Of a stretch of 64,000 bases of DNA, positions 22,301 to 31,980 are shown in pieces. Position 1 is the first letter of the stretch. Each line of letters begins with the position of its first letter. The DNA comes from Melieria omissa. Taxonomy: Eukaryota; Arthropoda; Insecta; Diptera; Ulidiidae. Under the pieces are notes generated by a model. The model ran no database searches. It saw only the letters and a program-made list of their open reading frames with translations, and had not been told where the DNA came from. The DNA is taken from NCBI GenBank assembly GCA_963971225.1, contig OZ020270.1, forward strand, positions 26,597,123-26,661,122. Reading direction: 5' to 3'. The position numbers were made by a program, and so were the translations under genes.

Positions 22301-22376
22301 AAAAACTGTCGAAAGGGATCTAGGGACAACCGTTCTAGTTGAAGGCAAGCAAATTCATAAAGCTAACCTGCGATAA
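19305..22376 (+). CDS. pol: Pol of gypsy A (protease, RT, RNase H, integrase)
   Basis: An open frame of 1023 residues after the slip site. Order: protease with FLIDTG (about residue 22) and IIGFDFL; reverse transcriptase with LVIDFRKLN, FCRLPFGL and the active-site YIDD (about 327); RNase H with LTTDASSHALGA (about 486) and YTDHQP; integrase with an HNRAH...CTVCC zinc module (733-770) and the catalytic Asp, Asp, Glu in IDIYSTD, VCDNEKSL and QVERFHSTL (about 800, 852, 890). It has no ATG of its own near the start, as expected for a Gag-Pol frameshift product. It copies the RNA to DNA and integrates it. All motifs are intact, so gag-pol of A may still work although env is destroyed. Confidence 0.92.
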   Translation, partial: RNRSLLPYVSRTFAGGKLKFLIDTGPAKNYVKNLSGLKGIKAVKSPFAVKTLHGTDIIRQKCTINIFGKTTDFFILPSLQTFDGIIGFDFLREINAKLDLKKGTLYYEGGEEILMYFYCQDVNSVMAIPNYNEKLSRLLKEQSGVFADPTESLPYNTTVVATIRTTDNEPVYSKTYPYPMAATEFVNNEVASFLRDGIIRPSRSPYNNPIWVIDKKGTTETGERKLRLVIDFRKLNQKTVSDRYPIPDTSVILANLGKSTFFTTLDLKSGFHQIKLAERDREKTAFSVNNGKYEFCRLPFGLKNAPSIFQRAIDDVLRDEIGKCCHVYIDDVIIFSENEDQHINDVGRILEKLFAANMRVSLEKTKFMRREVEFLGFLVSEDGIRTCPDKVRDILNYETPQTLRSLRSFLGLSGYYRRFVKDYAAIAKPLTKYLRGENGNIGANRSKNVRIQLDEETLRAFNKIKEILASEDVLLLYPDYAKPFELTTDASSHALGAVLSQGGRPITMISRTLSATEENYATNERELLAIVWSLQKLRNYLYGARQLNIYTDHQPLTFAISDKNPNAKLKRWRAFAEEFAPNFFYKPGKANVVADALSRQHVNALEDSSASSATVHSEESLTKAIPTIANPINCFKNQLILEEGRTPTKRTTILFRSQTRHHITFSNINDLLSTIKECVNPNVVNGLLCDMPVLAQIQNELLTMFPGVRFLHTSKQVMDVFNESDQREILETGHNRAHRSARENLQQILGEYFFPNMRKRLKELVSTCTVCCEAKYQRHPPRPTVDSSPIPQYPGEILHIDIYSTDKKHFLTCVDKFSKFAIVSPINSRSIVDIKEPILQILNFFKNTKTVVCDNEKSLNSQTVKSLLRDHFAIDIFTTPPHHSTTNGQVERFHSTLSEIARCVKMTQGLNATSDLILLATSKYNRSVHHVTGQKPIDIIHSIPNALKEEIKTRISKAQEKDLERCNRDRITKMFQPGDKVFIKTNRRIGNKFTKLYVEKTVERDLGTTVLVEGKQIHKANLR

Positions 22377-22387
22377 TTTGTACTTCC

Positions 22388-22390
22388 AGG
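22388..22390 (+). promoter_or_regulatory. candidate env splice acceptor (gypsy A)
   Basis: TTGTACTTCCAG followed by G, 13 bases after the pol stop and immediately ahead of the env frame, which has no suitable ATG of its own at its start. Confidence 0.6.
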
Positions 22391-23049
22391 TTCCTCACCC
22401 TCGCTATAACCCAACCGGCCGACGCGAAACTACTGAACTACACCAATTCCTTCTACATACCGATCACCAACGGGGACGTGGCCATTTTCGAACAGTATGA
22501 CCTCTTACTGCACAGAACTAACCTCTCGGACTATGAGACCATGGCACGCGAAACAGAGAGCCTATTCGACCATCTGCCTCACTCTCCCATCAGGAAGATA
22601 GTACAAATTGACATTGACCGAATTTTCCACCTATTAAACACCCTCAAAATTCACCACCGGCAAGCCCGTAGCATTAACTTCCTGGGTACAATGTTGAAGT
22701 ACATTGCGGGGACCCCGGACTTCGACGACTTTAATGACGCAGCGACCAAGGAACAAGCCCTCATAGAGGCGAATGAACGGCAAATGGTCATTAACACGGA
22801 AATACAGATGAAGATAAACGAGTCGACCCAAAGACTGAACAACTTACTTGACGAGACAAAGGAAAAGGACGTAAACGCGGGTAACCTGTTCGAACTGCTT
22901 ACCGCCAGGAATAAAGCAATGCTAACAGACATCGAAAATATTATTTACACAGTAACTCTAGGGAAAGCAAATATAATTAACCCAATTATCCTCGCAAATA
23001 AAGAAACTGAGAGGTTAATAGTTGCTGAGCACTCCGCCAACGTTAATAT

Positions 23050-23481
23050 TGATACGATGAGAAATTCTATGTCGCACTGTACGGGAATGCCTTCTCCGCA
23101 CAAATGTTTTCCAAGCATACTTTTAGGCATGCACTGTGAAGTACAGCAAAACTGTTATAAATTCGCTTGGTATAGTCCGATATGGCAAGGATGGTTCTCG
23201 AAATGGGCTGTGCGAGAATGGTCGAGCGCTTTCCAATTAGAAGTTGCAAGAAACTTCGGCGCGATAAGAAAAGTGGTATAAAAGCAGCAGTGGCAGCGCA
23301 AGGGGTCGAGTCTGTGTTGAGCGAGCAAAGTGGTAACAAGTGTAGATACAAGCGAAGTGTAAATTCTGTAAATAAAGCGATTGTCAGTTTTGACTACGTT
23401 TTGCTGAGTAATTGAAGTTGTTTTATTTTCAAATACAATCAAAAACGAACCGTCGATAACGATCTGTGGAATTTCGTAACA
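23050..23481 (+). repeat. element D 5' LTR
   Basis: TGATACGATG...TTCGTAACA with TATAAAAGCAGCAGTGG as a likely promoter box and AATAAAG downstream. Related to the solo LTRs inside hAT-1. Confidence 0.93.
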
Positions 23482-23483
23482 TT

Positions 23484-23501
23484 TGGTGTCAGAAATTGGG
23501 G
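23484..23501 (+). promoter_or_regulatory. primer-binding site of element D
   Basis: TGGTGTCAGAAATTGGGG lies two bases after the LTR. It resembles the complement of the 3' end of insect tRNA-Leu with mismatches in the second half. Confidence 0.5.
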
Positions 23502-23543
23502 ATTGTATTACTGAAAGTAAAATAAAATTATAAAAACGCAGAC

Positions 23544-24989
23544 ATGGTTAAACTGGAGCTGCTGAAGGTTGACCAGCTGAAGAAGGAGCTGGCGGCCTGG
23601 AATTTGCCGACTGCTGGCGGTAAGGTGGAGTTGCAGCTGCGTTTGCGAGAGGCGTGTGAATCACGAGGCATTGATTGGGCTGCACACGAGTTCGGAACGC
23701 AGGAACAAGAGGCGTCGGCCAAGGTGGAGGAATCGCCTGCTGGTGCTGCTTCGCTACAGAGTACAGCTGCAGCGGCTGCACCAATACAAGCGTTGGACAT
23801 GAGCCAACTAATGGCTGCACTCAAAGGCATGTCGGCGCAAATGGAAGCAGCGAATCGAGAAATGGCAGCGAAGCTGGAAACTACAAATCTAGAAATAGCT
23901 AAAATGGAGACGGCGAACCGAGAAGTAGCGGAGCGAATGGAAACCAAGCTTCAGGAAAATTCTGCGCGCTTGGAGCAGAAAGTGGAAGAAATCTCAAACA
24001 AGCTTGATGTGAAGGTGGAGCACCTGGGAGCGCAAGTGGAACACTTAGATAAACGAGTCGACGGCCTGGATGATTCTCTGAACAGACGAGTTGACGATTT
24101 GGATGATTCCTTGAACAAACGAGTTGACAGTCTGGAGGATTCGGTAAACAGAAAAATCGACGAGCGGCTTAGAGAGGTACAGCCACGAGAATGTTTGCCG
24201 CCGATTCCGGAAAGTTTCGCCACCCGAACAGAAGTGCCTACTTATGATGGTGCTACGCCATTCGATACATTCAAACTGCAATTCGACTTAGCTGCTTTGG
24301 AAAATCAGTGGACCGATATCAGGAAGGGTCGGAGATTGGCTTTGGCGCTAAAAGGTCCTGCGGCTGAGGTAATGAAATCAGTTCCGGAATGTTCGAGAAG
24401 TGATTACGAGGCGGTCATGAGAGCGTTGGCAGTGAAGTACAGCAACGAGCACAACCATACGCTGTACTACTGTGAGCTGAAGAACCGCAGGCAAAGAGCC
24501 AGCGAGGCGCTGCAGACATATGCAGCAGACATTGAGCGGCTCGTACAGTTGTGCTACCCAAAATTCGGCGCTGATGATCTCGAAAGGATGAAGATTGAGG
24601 CGTTCATTGAAGGTCTTCATGACCCCGAGACACGTCGCAGTGCGTTGATGATGGGCAAGCCGACATTTAAGGAGACGGTGACCAGCGCGATGACATATGA
24701 AGCGACATGGATTGGAGGCAATCGGTATGCATCTGCAAGGGTACGTCAAATCCAGGCGGACAGCGACATTTCGATCCAGGCCATAAGCTCTGAGACATCG
24801 GGCAGGCCACGGGTTGTCTCCTCTAAAGTTGTTTGCTGGACATGTGGCAAGCAGGGTCACATATCACGAGACTGCCGCCAACGAAAGAGGCGTTCCCGTT
24901 CTCGATCGCAATCGCCTGAAGCGGGGAATACTGACGATCGAGGCTCAGCCAACAAGCGCAGGGCTGAGGACGAGGAGTCGTTAAACTAA
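23544..24989 (+). CDS. gag: Gag of element D with SAP domain
   Basis: A 481-residue Gag from a clear ATG. Residues 5-40 (VDQLKKELAAWNLPTAGGK and the next residues) match a SAP motif, a helix-extended-loop-helix fold that binds DNA and RNA in nuclear proteins. Residues about 90-210 form a long coiled coil with an internal repeat (RVDGLDDSLNRRVDDLDDSL). A capsid-like region follows (about 220-400). Near residue 431 there is one zinc knuckle, CWTCGKQGHISRDC (C-x2-C-x4-H-x4-C), then an Arg/Ser tail. The frame ends TTA AAC TAA, and pol overlaps in the -1 frame. The SAP domain may tether the RNA or particle to nuclear DNA; that role is inferred. Confidence 0.88.
   Translation: MVKLELLKVDQLKKELAAWNLPTAGGKVELQLRLREACESRGIDWAAHEFGTQEQEASAKVEESPAGAASLQSTAAAAAPIQALDMSQLMAALKGMSAQMEAANREMAAKLETTNLEIAKMETANREVAERMETKLQENSARLEQKVEEISNKLDVKVEHLGAQVEHLDKRVDGLDDSLNRRVDDLDDSLNKRVDSLEDSVNRKIDERLREVQPRECLPPIPESFATRTEVPTYDGATPFDTFKLQFDLAALENQWTDIRKGRRLALALKGPAAEVMKSVPECSRSDYEAVMRALAVKYSNEHNHTLYYCELKNRRQRASEALQTYAADIERLVQLCYPKFGADDLERMKIEAFIEGLHDPETRRSALMMGKPTFKETVTSAMTYEATWIGGNRYASARVRQIQADSDISIQAISSETSGRPRVVSSKVVCWTCGKQGHISRDCRQRKRRSRSRSQSPEAGNTDDRGSANKRRAEDEESLN
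24980..24986 (+). promoter_or_regulatory. -1 frameshift site GTTAAAC before gag stop (element D)
   Basis: The gag codons TCG TTA AAC TAA contain G TTA AAC in shift phase directly before the stop. The -1 frame is open from 24986 into the protease. Confidence 0.75.
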
Positions 24990-27900
24990 AACGGGTCAGC
25001 CCAAAGGGGCGTGAGCTGATCCCCACAACCCGCTGCCCCACCGTCCTTGTCTCACAGCTGAAACGGCAACCCAGCAGCTTGACGATTGAAGGAAAGATAG
25101 ATGGAAAGTTGTTCGTGTTGACACTGGATACTGGAGCGTCATATTCGATCATAAAAAGGAAGCTTCTGAAGAACTGGGAACCGCTGCATGGCATACAGCT
25201 GAGGACTGCGACTGGCGAGCGTGCGCCGGTAAGAGGAAAAGTAACAAAAACAATTGCTATCGGCACCAGCAGCCTGGAGCATGAGTTCATCGTCGCGGAT
25301 ATAATGGACGACGTGATTATCGGCGTGGATTTCATGATTAGGCATGGTTTTACGCTGGACCTGAAAGAAAATGTGCTGAAGTATGCCAACGTTGAATTCC
25401 CCCTGCACACTGGCTATGACCGAAGCGTGGCGGTAAGGAAAGTTGTCTCGTGTCAACACCAGAAGATACCAGCGAATTCCGAGGCGATTGTGTGGGCTAA
25501 GGTGGACGAGGACGATGGGACAAGTCGGCTGTGGGTTGTAGAAGCGCCAAAACAAGGATACGACAACATAATAATCGGACGTACATTAGTGGAACCCAAA
25601 AATGGCAAAATACCAGTCAGGATACTCAATCCACTGAACACGACCAGATATGTCGGAAAAGATGCGGTCATTGGCGAGTGTAGAGAGGCTGAAGCAGTTG
25701 TCAATTGCGGAAGCAGTCCACCCGGAGGAAGTAAGAAAAGCGGTTCTAACATGGACGCCATACCGCAGACCCAGTGGAGCAGTGAATTGACAGGCGAGCA
25801 GAAACAGAAGGCGCGGTCACTCCTGCAGCACTATGGGTCAATATTTGCAACGGAAGCGGGCGGAAGAACAGCCATAGTCAAGCACAACATCGACACCGGA
25901 AGCGCGAAACCAATCCGCCAACCGCCAAGACGACACAAATTTGATTGGAAACATGCATACAGAAAAGGTCATAGAGCCTTCGTCAGGTCCTTGGTGCTCG
26001 CCGGTCGTGCTAGTCAAGAAAAAGGATGGTAGTACCCGATTCTGTGTGGACTATCGGAAGCTCAATGACGTGACCAAGAAGGACAGCTATCCACTACCTC
26101 GGATCGATGACACCCTGGACACACTGTCAGGCACACAGTGGTTTTCCACACTCGACTTACGCAGCGGCTATTGGCAGGTGGAACTTGCAGACCAGGACAA
26201 GGAGAAAACGGCTTTTAGTGTTGGCGACGGTTTGTGGCAGTTCACCGTCATGCCGTTTGGACTCTGCAACGCACCAGCAACATTCGAGCGGCTAATGGAG
26301 CGTGTGCTGAAAGGGCTGCATTGGCGGACGTGTCTGGTATACCTCGACGACATAATCGTGATGGGCAAAAGCTTCGACGACCACCTGGAAAAGCTGAAGG
26401 AGGTATTTGAGCGAATACAGAAAGCCGGGCTTAAACTCAACCCAAAGAAGTGCTCGCTGTTCCAAAAAGAGGTCAAGTATTTGGGTCACACGGTTTCCGC
26501 TCGCGGAGTACATACGGACGAAGGCAAGATCACGGCGGTGAAGGAGTGGCCCCGACCACGCAATCTACACGAACTCCGCAGTTTCCTGGGCCTGTGCACA
26601 TACTACCGAAGATTCGTTCCAGGATTTGCGAACATAGCTGGCAGCTTGCACAAACTGACGAAAAAGAATCAAGCCTTCGCGTGGGGTGAAGAGCAGGAGC
26701 AGGCTTTTGCACGACTGAAGGAAAAACTGTGCACTGCTCCAATTGTGGCCTTCCCCGTTCCTGGAGAGATGTTTGTGCTGGATACAGATGCAAGTGGGCA
26801 TAGTATTGGCGGTGTGCTGTCACAGATAATAGATGGCCAAGAACAAGTGATAGCATACTACAGCAAAATTTTGTCAAACCCTGAACGCAACTACTGTGTG
26901 ACCCGAAGGGAGTTGCTCGCAGTACTGGAATGCGTGAAACACTTCCATAAATACCTGTATGGGCAAAAGTTTCGCCTGCGCACAGATCATGCGGCATTGA
27001 AATGGCTACTGAATTTTAAAGATCCGGAAGGCCAATTGGCGCGGTGGATTGAGCGGCTGCAGAGCTACGACTACACGGTAGAGCATCGCAAGGGTAGCAG
27101 CCATGGAAATGCCGATGCCTTGTCACGCCGTCCGTGCAAAACCGAATGCAGGCATTGTTCGCGAGCCGAAAGCAAAGAGCAGATAGTGGACGTACGATTG
27201 GTCAGCGTTCTGCCAGAGGAGGAGTGGTCTGCGGAGAGGATACAAAAGGACCAGCGCGAGGATACGGATCTTAAAAAAATCATTGAAGGCAAGGAGCAAG
27301 GCGCACGTCCAGACTGGCAGGAGATGGCCGGTGAGAGCCCGATCGCGAAGGCTTACTGGGCGCAGTGGCAAAGTCTGCGGCTGTCTGATGGTTGCCTATA
27401 CCGCGAGTGGGAGAGTGAGGATGGCCGGACCAGCAATTCCCTAATTTTAGTCCCGAAATGCAGGATCAACGAGGTGATCGAGGCATACCATAACGACTCT
27501 AGCGGAGGGCACCTAGGCATCACAAAAACTGTCGCCAAAATAAAAAGGCGATTCTACTGGGTGGGATGCCAGGAGTCTGTCGCCGATTGGATTAAGAGCT
27601 GTGATCGATGTTCGGCTGCGAAAGGGCCAACAAGAAGATCTCGGGGCCGCATGCAGCAGTACAACATGGGAGCGCCCTTTGAGCGAATTGCCATGGACGT
27701 CGCCGGGCCATTCCCACTTAGCACTCAAGGCAACAAATATGTGCTGGTGGTGATGGACTATTTCAGCAAATGGCCCGAAGTGTATCCTATTCCTAACCAG
27801 GAGGCCACCACGGTCGCGGAAATGTTGGTAAACAACTGGGTGGCCAGATTTGGAGTTCCACTGGAGTTGCACTCGGATCAAGGCCGGAATTTCGAGTCTC

Positions 27901-28556
27901 TTGTATTAAAAGAAGTGTGTGAGCTACTAGGAATAAGGAAAACTCGCACCTGTCCTTTGCATCCCCAGTCCGACGGCATGGTGGAACGATTCAATCGAAC
28001 ACTGGAGGAATATCTGCGGAAAGTAGTAGGCAGGAATCAAAAGGATTGGGACACGCATATTCCGCTGTTCTTGATGGCGTATAGGTCAGCCCCGCACGAT
28101 ACGACATCACTCACTCCAGCCCGAGCAGTGTTCGGCACAGAGCTGAGATTGCCTGCTGACTTGAAGTTCGGAGTGGTCAGCACGACGGAAGGCGCTAAGA
28201 CTGATTACGCAGTTAATAAGCGATCGGAGCTGGAAGAAATCCACCAGTTTATAAGAGACCGTATCCAACTGGTCAGCGATAAGATGAAAGCCAGATATGA
28301 TCTACGAGCTAACACAGCGGGGTTCCAAGAAGGCGATCTGGTAATGCTTTACAACCCGCAGCGCAGGAAAGGTTTGTCTCCAAAGCTTCAAACGTCATGG
28401 GAAGGACCGTACAAAGTCGTGACCAGGATTAATGACGTGGTGTACAGGGTTCAACGCTGCTGCAACGGAAACGCCAGGCTGAAAGTAGTCCATTTGGAGC
28501 GCCTGGCGTCTTACTCCGGCGGAGCCTCGGTACTTGTTCGGGACGAACAAGTCTAA
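24986..28556 (+). pseudogene. pol: Pol of element D, one frame break
   Basis: The frame opens after the slip site. Protease: LTLDTGASYSIIK (about residue 47). The frame then breaks near 25940, where PPRRHKFD is followed in another frame by NMHTEKVIEPSSGPW; the usual linker ahead of the reverse transcriptase is missing, which indicates a small deletion. After it come reverse transcriptase (FCVDYRKLND, LVYLDDIIVMG), RNase H (LDTDASGHSIGG), integrase zinc module (GGHLGITKTV...CDRC), catalytic AMDVAGPF, HSDQGRNFES and MVERFNRTLEEY, and a GPY/F-type module (GPYKVVTRINDVVYRVQ). Everything except the break looks functional. The affinity is to env-less Ty3/gypsy lineages of flies. Confidence 0.88.
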
Positions 28557-28567
28557 GTGATGGGCAG

Positions 28568-28999
28568 TGATACGATGAGAAATTCTATGTCGCACTGTAC
28601 GGGAATGCCTTCTCCGCACGAATGTTTTCCAAGCATACTTTTAGGCATGCACTGTGAAGTACAGCAAAACTGTTATAAATTCGCTTGGTATAGTCCGATA
28701 TGGCAAGGATGGTTCTCGAAATGGGCTGTGCGAGAATGGTCGAGCGCTTTCCAATTAGAAGTTGCAAGAAACTTCGGCGCGATAAGAAAAGTGGTATAAA
28801 AGCAGCAGTGGCAGCGCAAGGGGTCGAGTCTGTGTTGAGCGAGCAAAGTGGTAACAAGTGTAGATACAAGCGAAGTGTAAATTCTGTAAATAAAGCGATT
28901 GTCAGTTTTGACTACGTTTTGCTGAGTAATTGAAGTTGTTTTATTTTCAAATACAATCAAAAACGAACCGTCGATAACGATCTGTGGAATTTCGTAACA
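28568..28999 (+). repeat. element D 3' LTR
   Basis: 432 bp, differing from the 5' LTR at one base that I noticed (CGCACAAATG against CGCACGAATG). Confidence 0.93.
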
Positions 29000-29070
29000 A
29001 TATAAATAGCATATTAAGTATTTCCAAACTCAAAATTTTGCAAGATAATAACTGTATTTACTTTATAATT

Positions 29071-30026
29071 ACTTACTTACTTACTTACTTAACTGGCCAT
29101 AACAACCCGTTATCGGGTTACGGCCTGCCGCAAAACTTCTCTCCAGGCGCCTCTGCTTCGCGCGCGCCTTCTCCAGTTGGTCACACCAAGAGATACCAGG
29201 GCCTCTTCCACTTGGTCCTTCCACCGGAGACACGGCCTCCCTCTTCGCCGTCGACCTCCAACCATCGCATCGAATACCTTTTTCGCCGGAGCTTCGTCGT
29301 CCATGCGGCAGACATGACCGAGCCAGCGTAGCCGCTGGATGTTAATTCGCTGCGCTACGTCCATGTCCTTATACAGCTCATACAGCTCGTTATTGGTTCG
29401 TATGCGATAGTCGTCACCAACCCGAACAGGGCCGAAGATTTTGCGAAGCACCTTCCTCTCGAACACTCCAAGGGCCGCTATGTCGTTTCGTGTCATTGTC
29501 CATGCTTCAGCGCCATAGAGGAGCACGGGCAAGATAAGCGTCCTATAGAGTGAAAGTTTTGTCGGTCGAGAGAGGTCTCTACTTCTCAATTGCCTACCGA
29601 GACCGTAGTAGCACCTGTTGGCAAGAGTTATCCTTCGCTTTATCTCCAGACTGACATCATTGCTGCTGTTGATGGCGGTGCCAAGGTAGACGAATTCCTT
29701 GACAACTTCAAAAGCATACCTGTCGGCCTCGACGTGAGACCCTAGCCGCTGCGAGTCCCTGCGTGTAGACAGCATATACTTCGTCTTGCCCTCATTTACC
29801 ACCAGACCCATTTTGGCAGATTCTCTTTCGATAGCCGCAAAGGCAGCGGTGACATCTCGCTTGTTACGTCCGATGACATCAATATCATCAGCGTAAGCAA
29901 GGAGCTGGACACTTTTGTTGAAAATTGTGCCATTACGATGTACACCGGCCTTGCGCAGAACACTCTCCATGGTGAAGTTGAAGAGGTCGCAGGACAAAGG
30001 ATCGCCCTGTCTGAAACCTCTATAAC
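29071..30026 (-). mobile_element. 5'-truncated LINE fragment
   Basis: A 956-bp insert flanked by a 10-bp duplication CTTTATAATT (29061-29070, 30027-30036); gypsy B shows the empty site. Its 3' end, on the minus strand, finishes in about five TAAG-type repeats in place of a poly-A tail. It is 5'-truncated within the reverse transcriptase gene, as is usual for non-LTR elements. Confidence 0.9.
29107..30026 (-). pseudogene. LINE reverse transcriptase, C-terminal part
   Basis: About 305 open minus-strand codons belonging to the insert. The sequence begins at the GFRQGDPLSCDLF motif of non-LTR reverse transcriptases, continues with LLAYADDIDVIGR (active-site YADD) and ends with the thumb and C-terminal region (RWLGHVCRMDDEAPAKKVF, GRPCLRWKD). 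The endonuclease and fingers are absent. The family cannot be fixed with certainty; the C-terminal RWLGHV...RRGRPxLRW pattern is shared by several insect LINE clades. The frame itself is unbroken, so the insertion is recent. Confidence 0.85.
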
Positions 30027-30700
30027 CTTTATAATTAAGTACCCAAAAATTACGAAAATTTGTAGTAAGATTAGGCTCCTGCCCGTTGTCCACGATCACA
30101 AAATAGTAATGCTAGAAACAAATGTAGTGGCTAACTGCGACCACGTCTATCACCCCTTGACGGACTGCAAGGAATCAATAGCTATGCCGTTCTGCAAACC
30201 ATGCGAAAAGAGTTACTGCGTGCAACAACTGCTCAACCAGCATTCTGCGGCTTGTAAAACGTCCTCAGCCGACCACATTGCACCTATTGAAGAAATCGAT
30301 GACGGCTTAGTGGTGGTGAACGATCAGACAGCAGAAGTTCGCGATGGAAACAATTCGAAAGAAACGCTACCATCAACGGCACTACCTTTACAAACTGGAA
30401 GACTACTGCCCGTCTACACCCTGAAGCCCCGCCAGCACAAATAGTTAACCTCACTGAACATGTCCCATGGTTGTCTCTCCCATACTTGAACAACCTCCAT
30501 ATTAAAAACTTGGCACATATCGCGAGCTTAAGGGACCTGGTCCAAACTCGTTTTTCACAGTCATTGGGAACCTCCATCCTCCTAATCGGGATACTTGCTG
30601 CAATTGTAGTAGGGCTACTTGTTATGCTTGGGAGGCAACGCAGTAATCGCCTAGCAGCACTGAAAAAGGTGTTAACAGAAGCCGAGGACGGCTCCTCTTT

Positions 30701-30712
30701 AAGAGGGGGGGT
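30701..30712 (+). promoter_or_regulatory. polypurine tract (gypsy A)
   Basis: AAGAGGGGGGG just before the 3' LTR, the plus-strand priming site. Confidence 0.7.
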
Positions 30713-31149
30713 AGTTAGCACGTAAGCATATCCACACCCCGCACATCCCGCATCACGCAACACAACGAACGACCGTGGCAGGAATTCTCAAATAACAGCG
30801 CGGGCAATACCATCATGCCAGCGGTGGTCAATAACCAACCATGGCAAATAATGCTACATCAGCGCTATGGAACGTCGAGCGGATGCGCGTGCGGGCACTG
30901 ACTTCAGCGAATACGGCGGCAGCGACGGCGATGGTGACAGCGGCAAGACTGCGGCAGTTGGATTAAATTTAGTTAGTCGTAATTTGACTGTAAAATCTAC
31001 CGGTTGCCCTTCGGCAGAATAAAATCACTTTTTTATAAATTCCACATAGTGGAAAGTAACTGCTGCGTTTGATTAAATCTTAACTAAATAGCTTTTTTAT
31101 AAATTCCACATAGTGGAAGGTAACTGCTGTGTTTGATCAAATCTTAACT
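30713..31149 (+). repeat. gypsy A 3' LTR
   Basis: 437 bp; I noticed one difference from the 5' LTR (CCATCATGCC against CCACCATGCC). Confidence 0.95.
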
Positions 31150-31980
31150 TGTACGCTAGAAATTTGGTACCATACCAATACCATACCATACGTTTTGGAA
31201 ATGTTCATGCTAAACAAACAAGAAATATGCACTGGCTGCCTTAGAGTGAAAAGGTGCTAAATCCACTTTTTCAAATTTTACAGGAAAGACAAAAAACTAA
31301 GTAAAAATAATGTATATTTATGTTTATTCTTTGGACTTTCTTTGCTCTGGACTTTGTGCACTTTTCCACTAAGCAAGACTTTTCCTTTTTCTCCCCGTTA
31401 TGCCGTTATTTTTAATTTTTGCTTTGTGAACTTTTTCGCCTTGCTGTGATTCTGTGCTTTTCATTTCAAGAAGTGATTGAGTGTTGAACATTTTTAAATT
31501 GAAAATCGACGGTGTGAATTAATAATGCCGGGAAATTCATGTGCGTTGTGCAGAAGTAGACAGTAACATAACTAACTTGTTTCTATTTTCCCGCAAGTAG
31601 CTGGTACCAGACATGTTATTTACGTCCGAAACTTATTTTTGGCAGAAATATGAGCATTTTTATACTTTTTGCAAAGAAAAAGATACCTGTTAAAGTTTTT
31701 CTGTGTATTATAAAAACTGTATGCTTTTCAGTATTTTCTGTGCAGCCCTGCGCATGACTCCCATTCATAAGCACCTCTAATTTTTGTCGTTTGACATTCA
31801 CATCTCATAGTACATAAAGAGTACTCTCCCTATCTGGCATACCTTGTTATTGTACCATGGCACTGAGTTTACCGAATACAGGGTCGCGTGATATGCGCGA
31901 AGCTAGAAGGGGTTTTACATAAAGGCACTTTGACTCCGTTAACCTATATGGCGATGTAGATATGTATATGTATATACATA

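Larger units (their letters stand above)
23050..28999 (+). mobile_element. gypsy-superfamily retrotransposon D (no env) nested in gypsy A
   Basis: 432-bp LTRs (23050-23481, 28568-28999), ATAT duplication (23046-23049, 29000-29003), a gag with a SAP domain and zinc knuckle, and a -1 pol. No env frame. I noticed one difference between the LTRs, so it is young. The total length is 5950 bp. Confidence 0.93.
22390..30724 (+). pseudogene. env: Env of gypsy A, disrupted
   Basis: The gene is in three pieces: 22390-23049, 29000-29070 and 30037-30724. Element D interrupts it at ATAT and a LINE fragment 67 bases further on. A 37-bp loss between two TTCG repeats near 30358 shifts the frame in the last piece, compared with the intact copy at 44988-46440. 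The first piece still encodes the RQAR/INFLGT region and the last one the membrane anchor ILLIGILAAIVVGLLVML. The gene cannot make Env. Confidence 0.9.
17167..31149 (+). mobile_element. gypsy/errantivirus-type provirus A with nested insertions
   Basis: LTRs at both ends, TGTA duplication (17163-17166, 31150-31153), tRNA-Lys primer site, gag, pol and env in order. It is 13983 bp long because element D (23050-28999) and a LINE fragment (29071-30026) sit in env. The two LTRs differ at one base that I noticed, so the insertion looks recent. Confidence 0.95.
17065..31859 (+). mobile_element. P-like element split by gypsy A (copy II)
   Basis: The left part is 17065-17166 and the right part 31150-31859, with GCACTGAG on both outer sides (17057-17064, 31860-31867). 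Gypsy A occupies the space between and duplicated TGTA. Confidence 0.75.
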
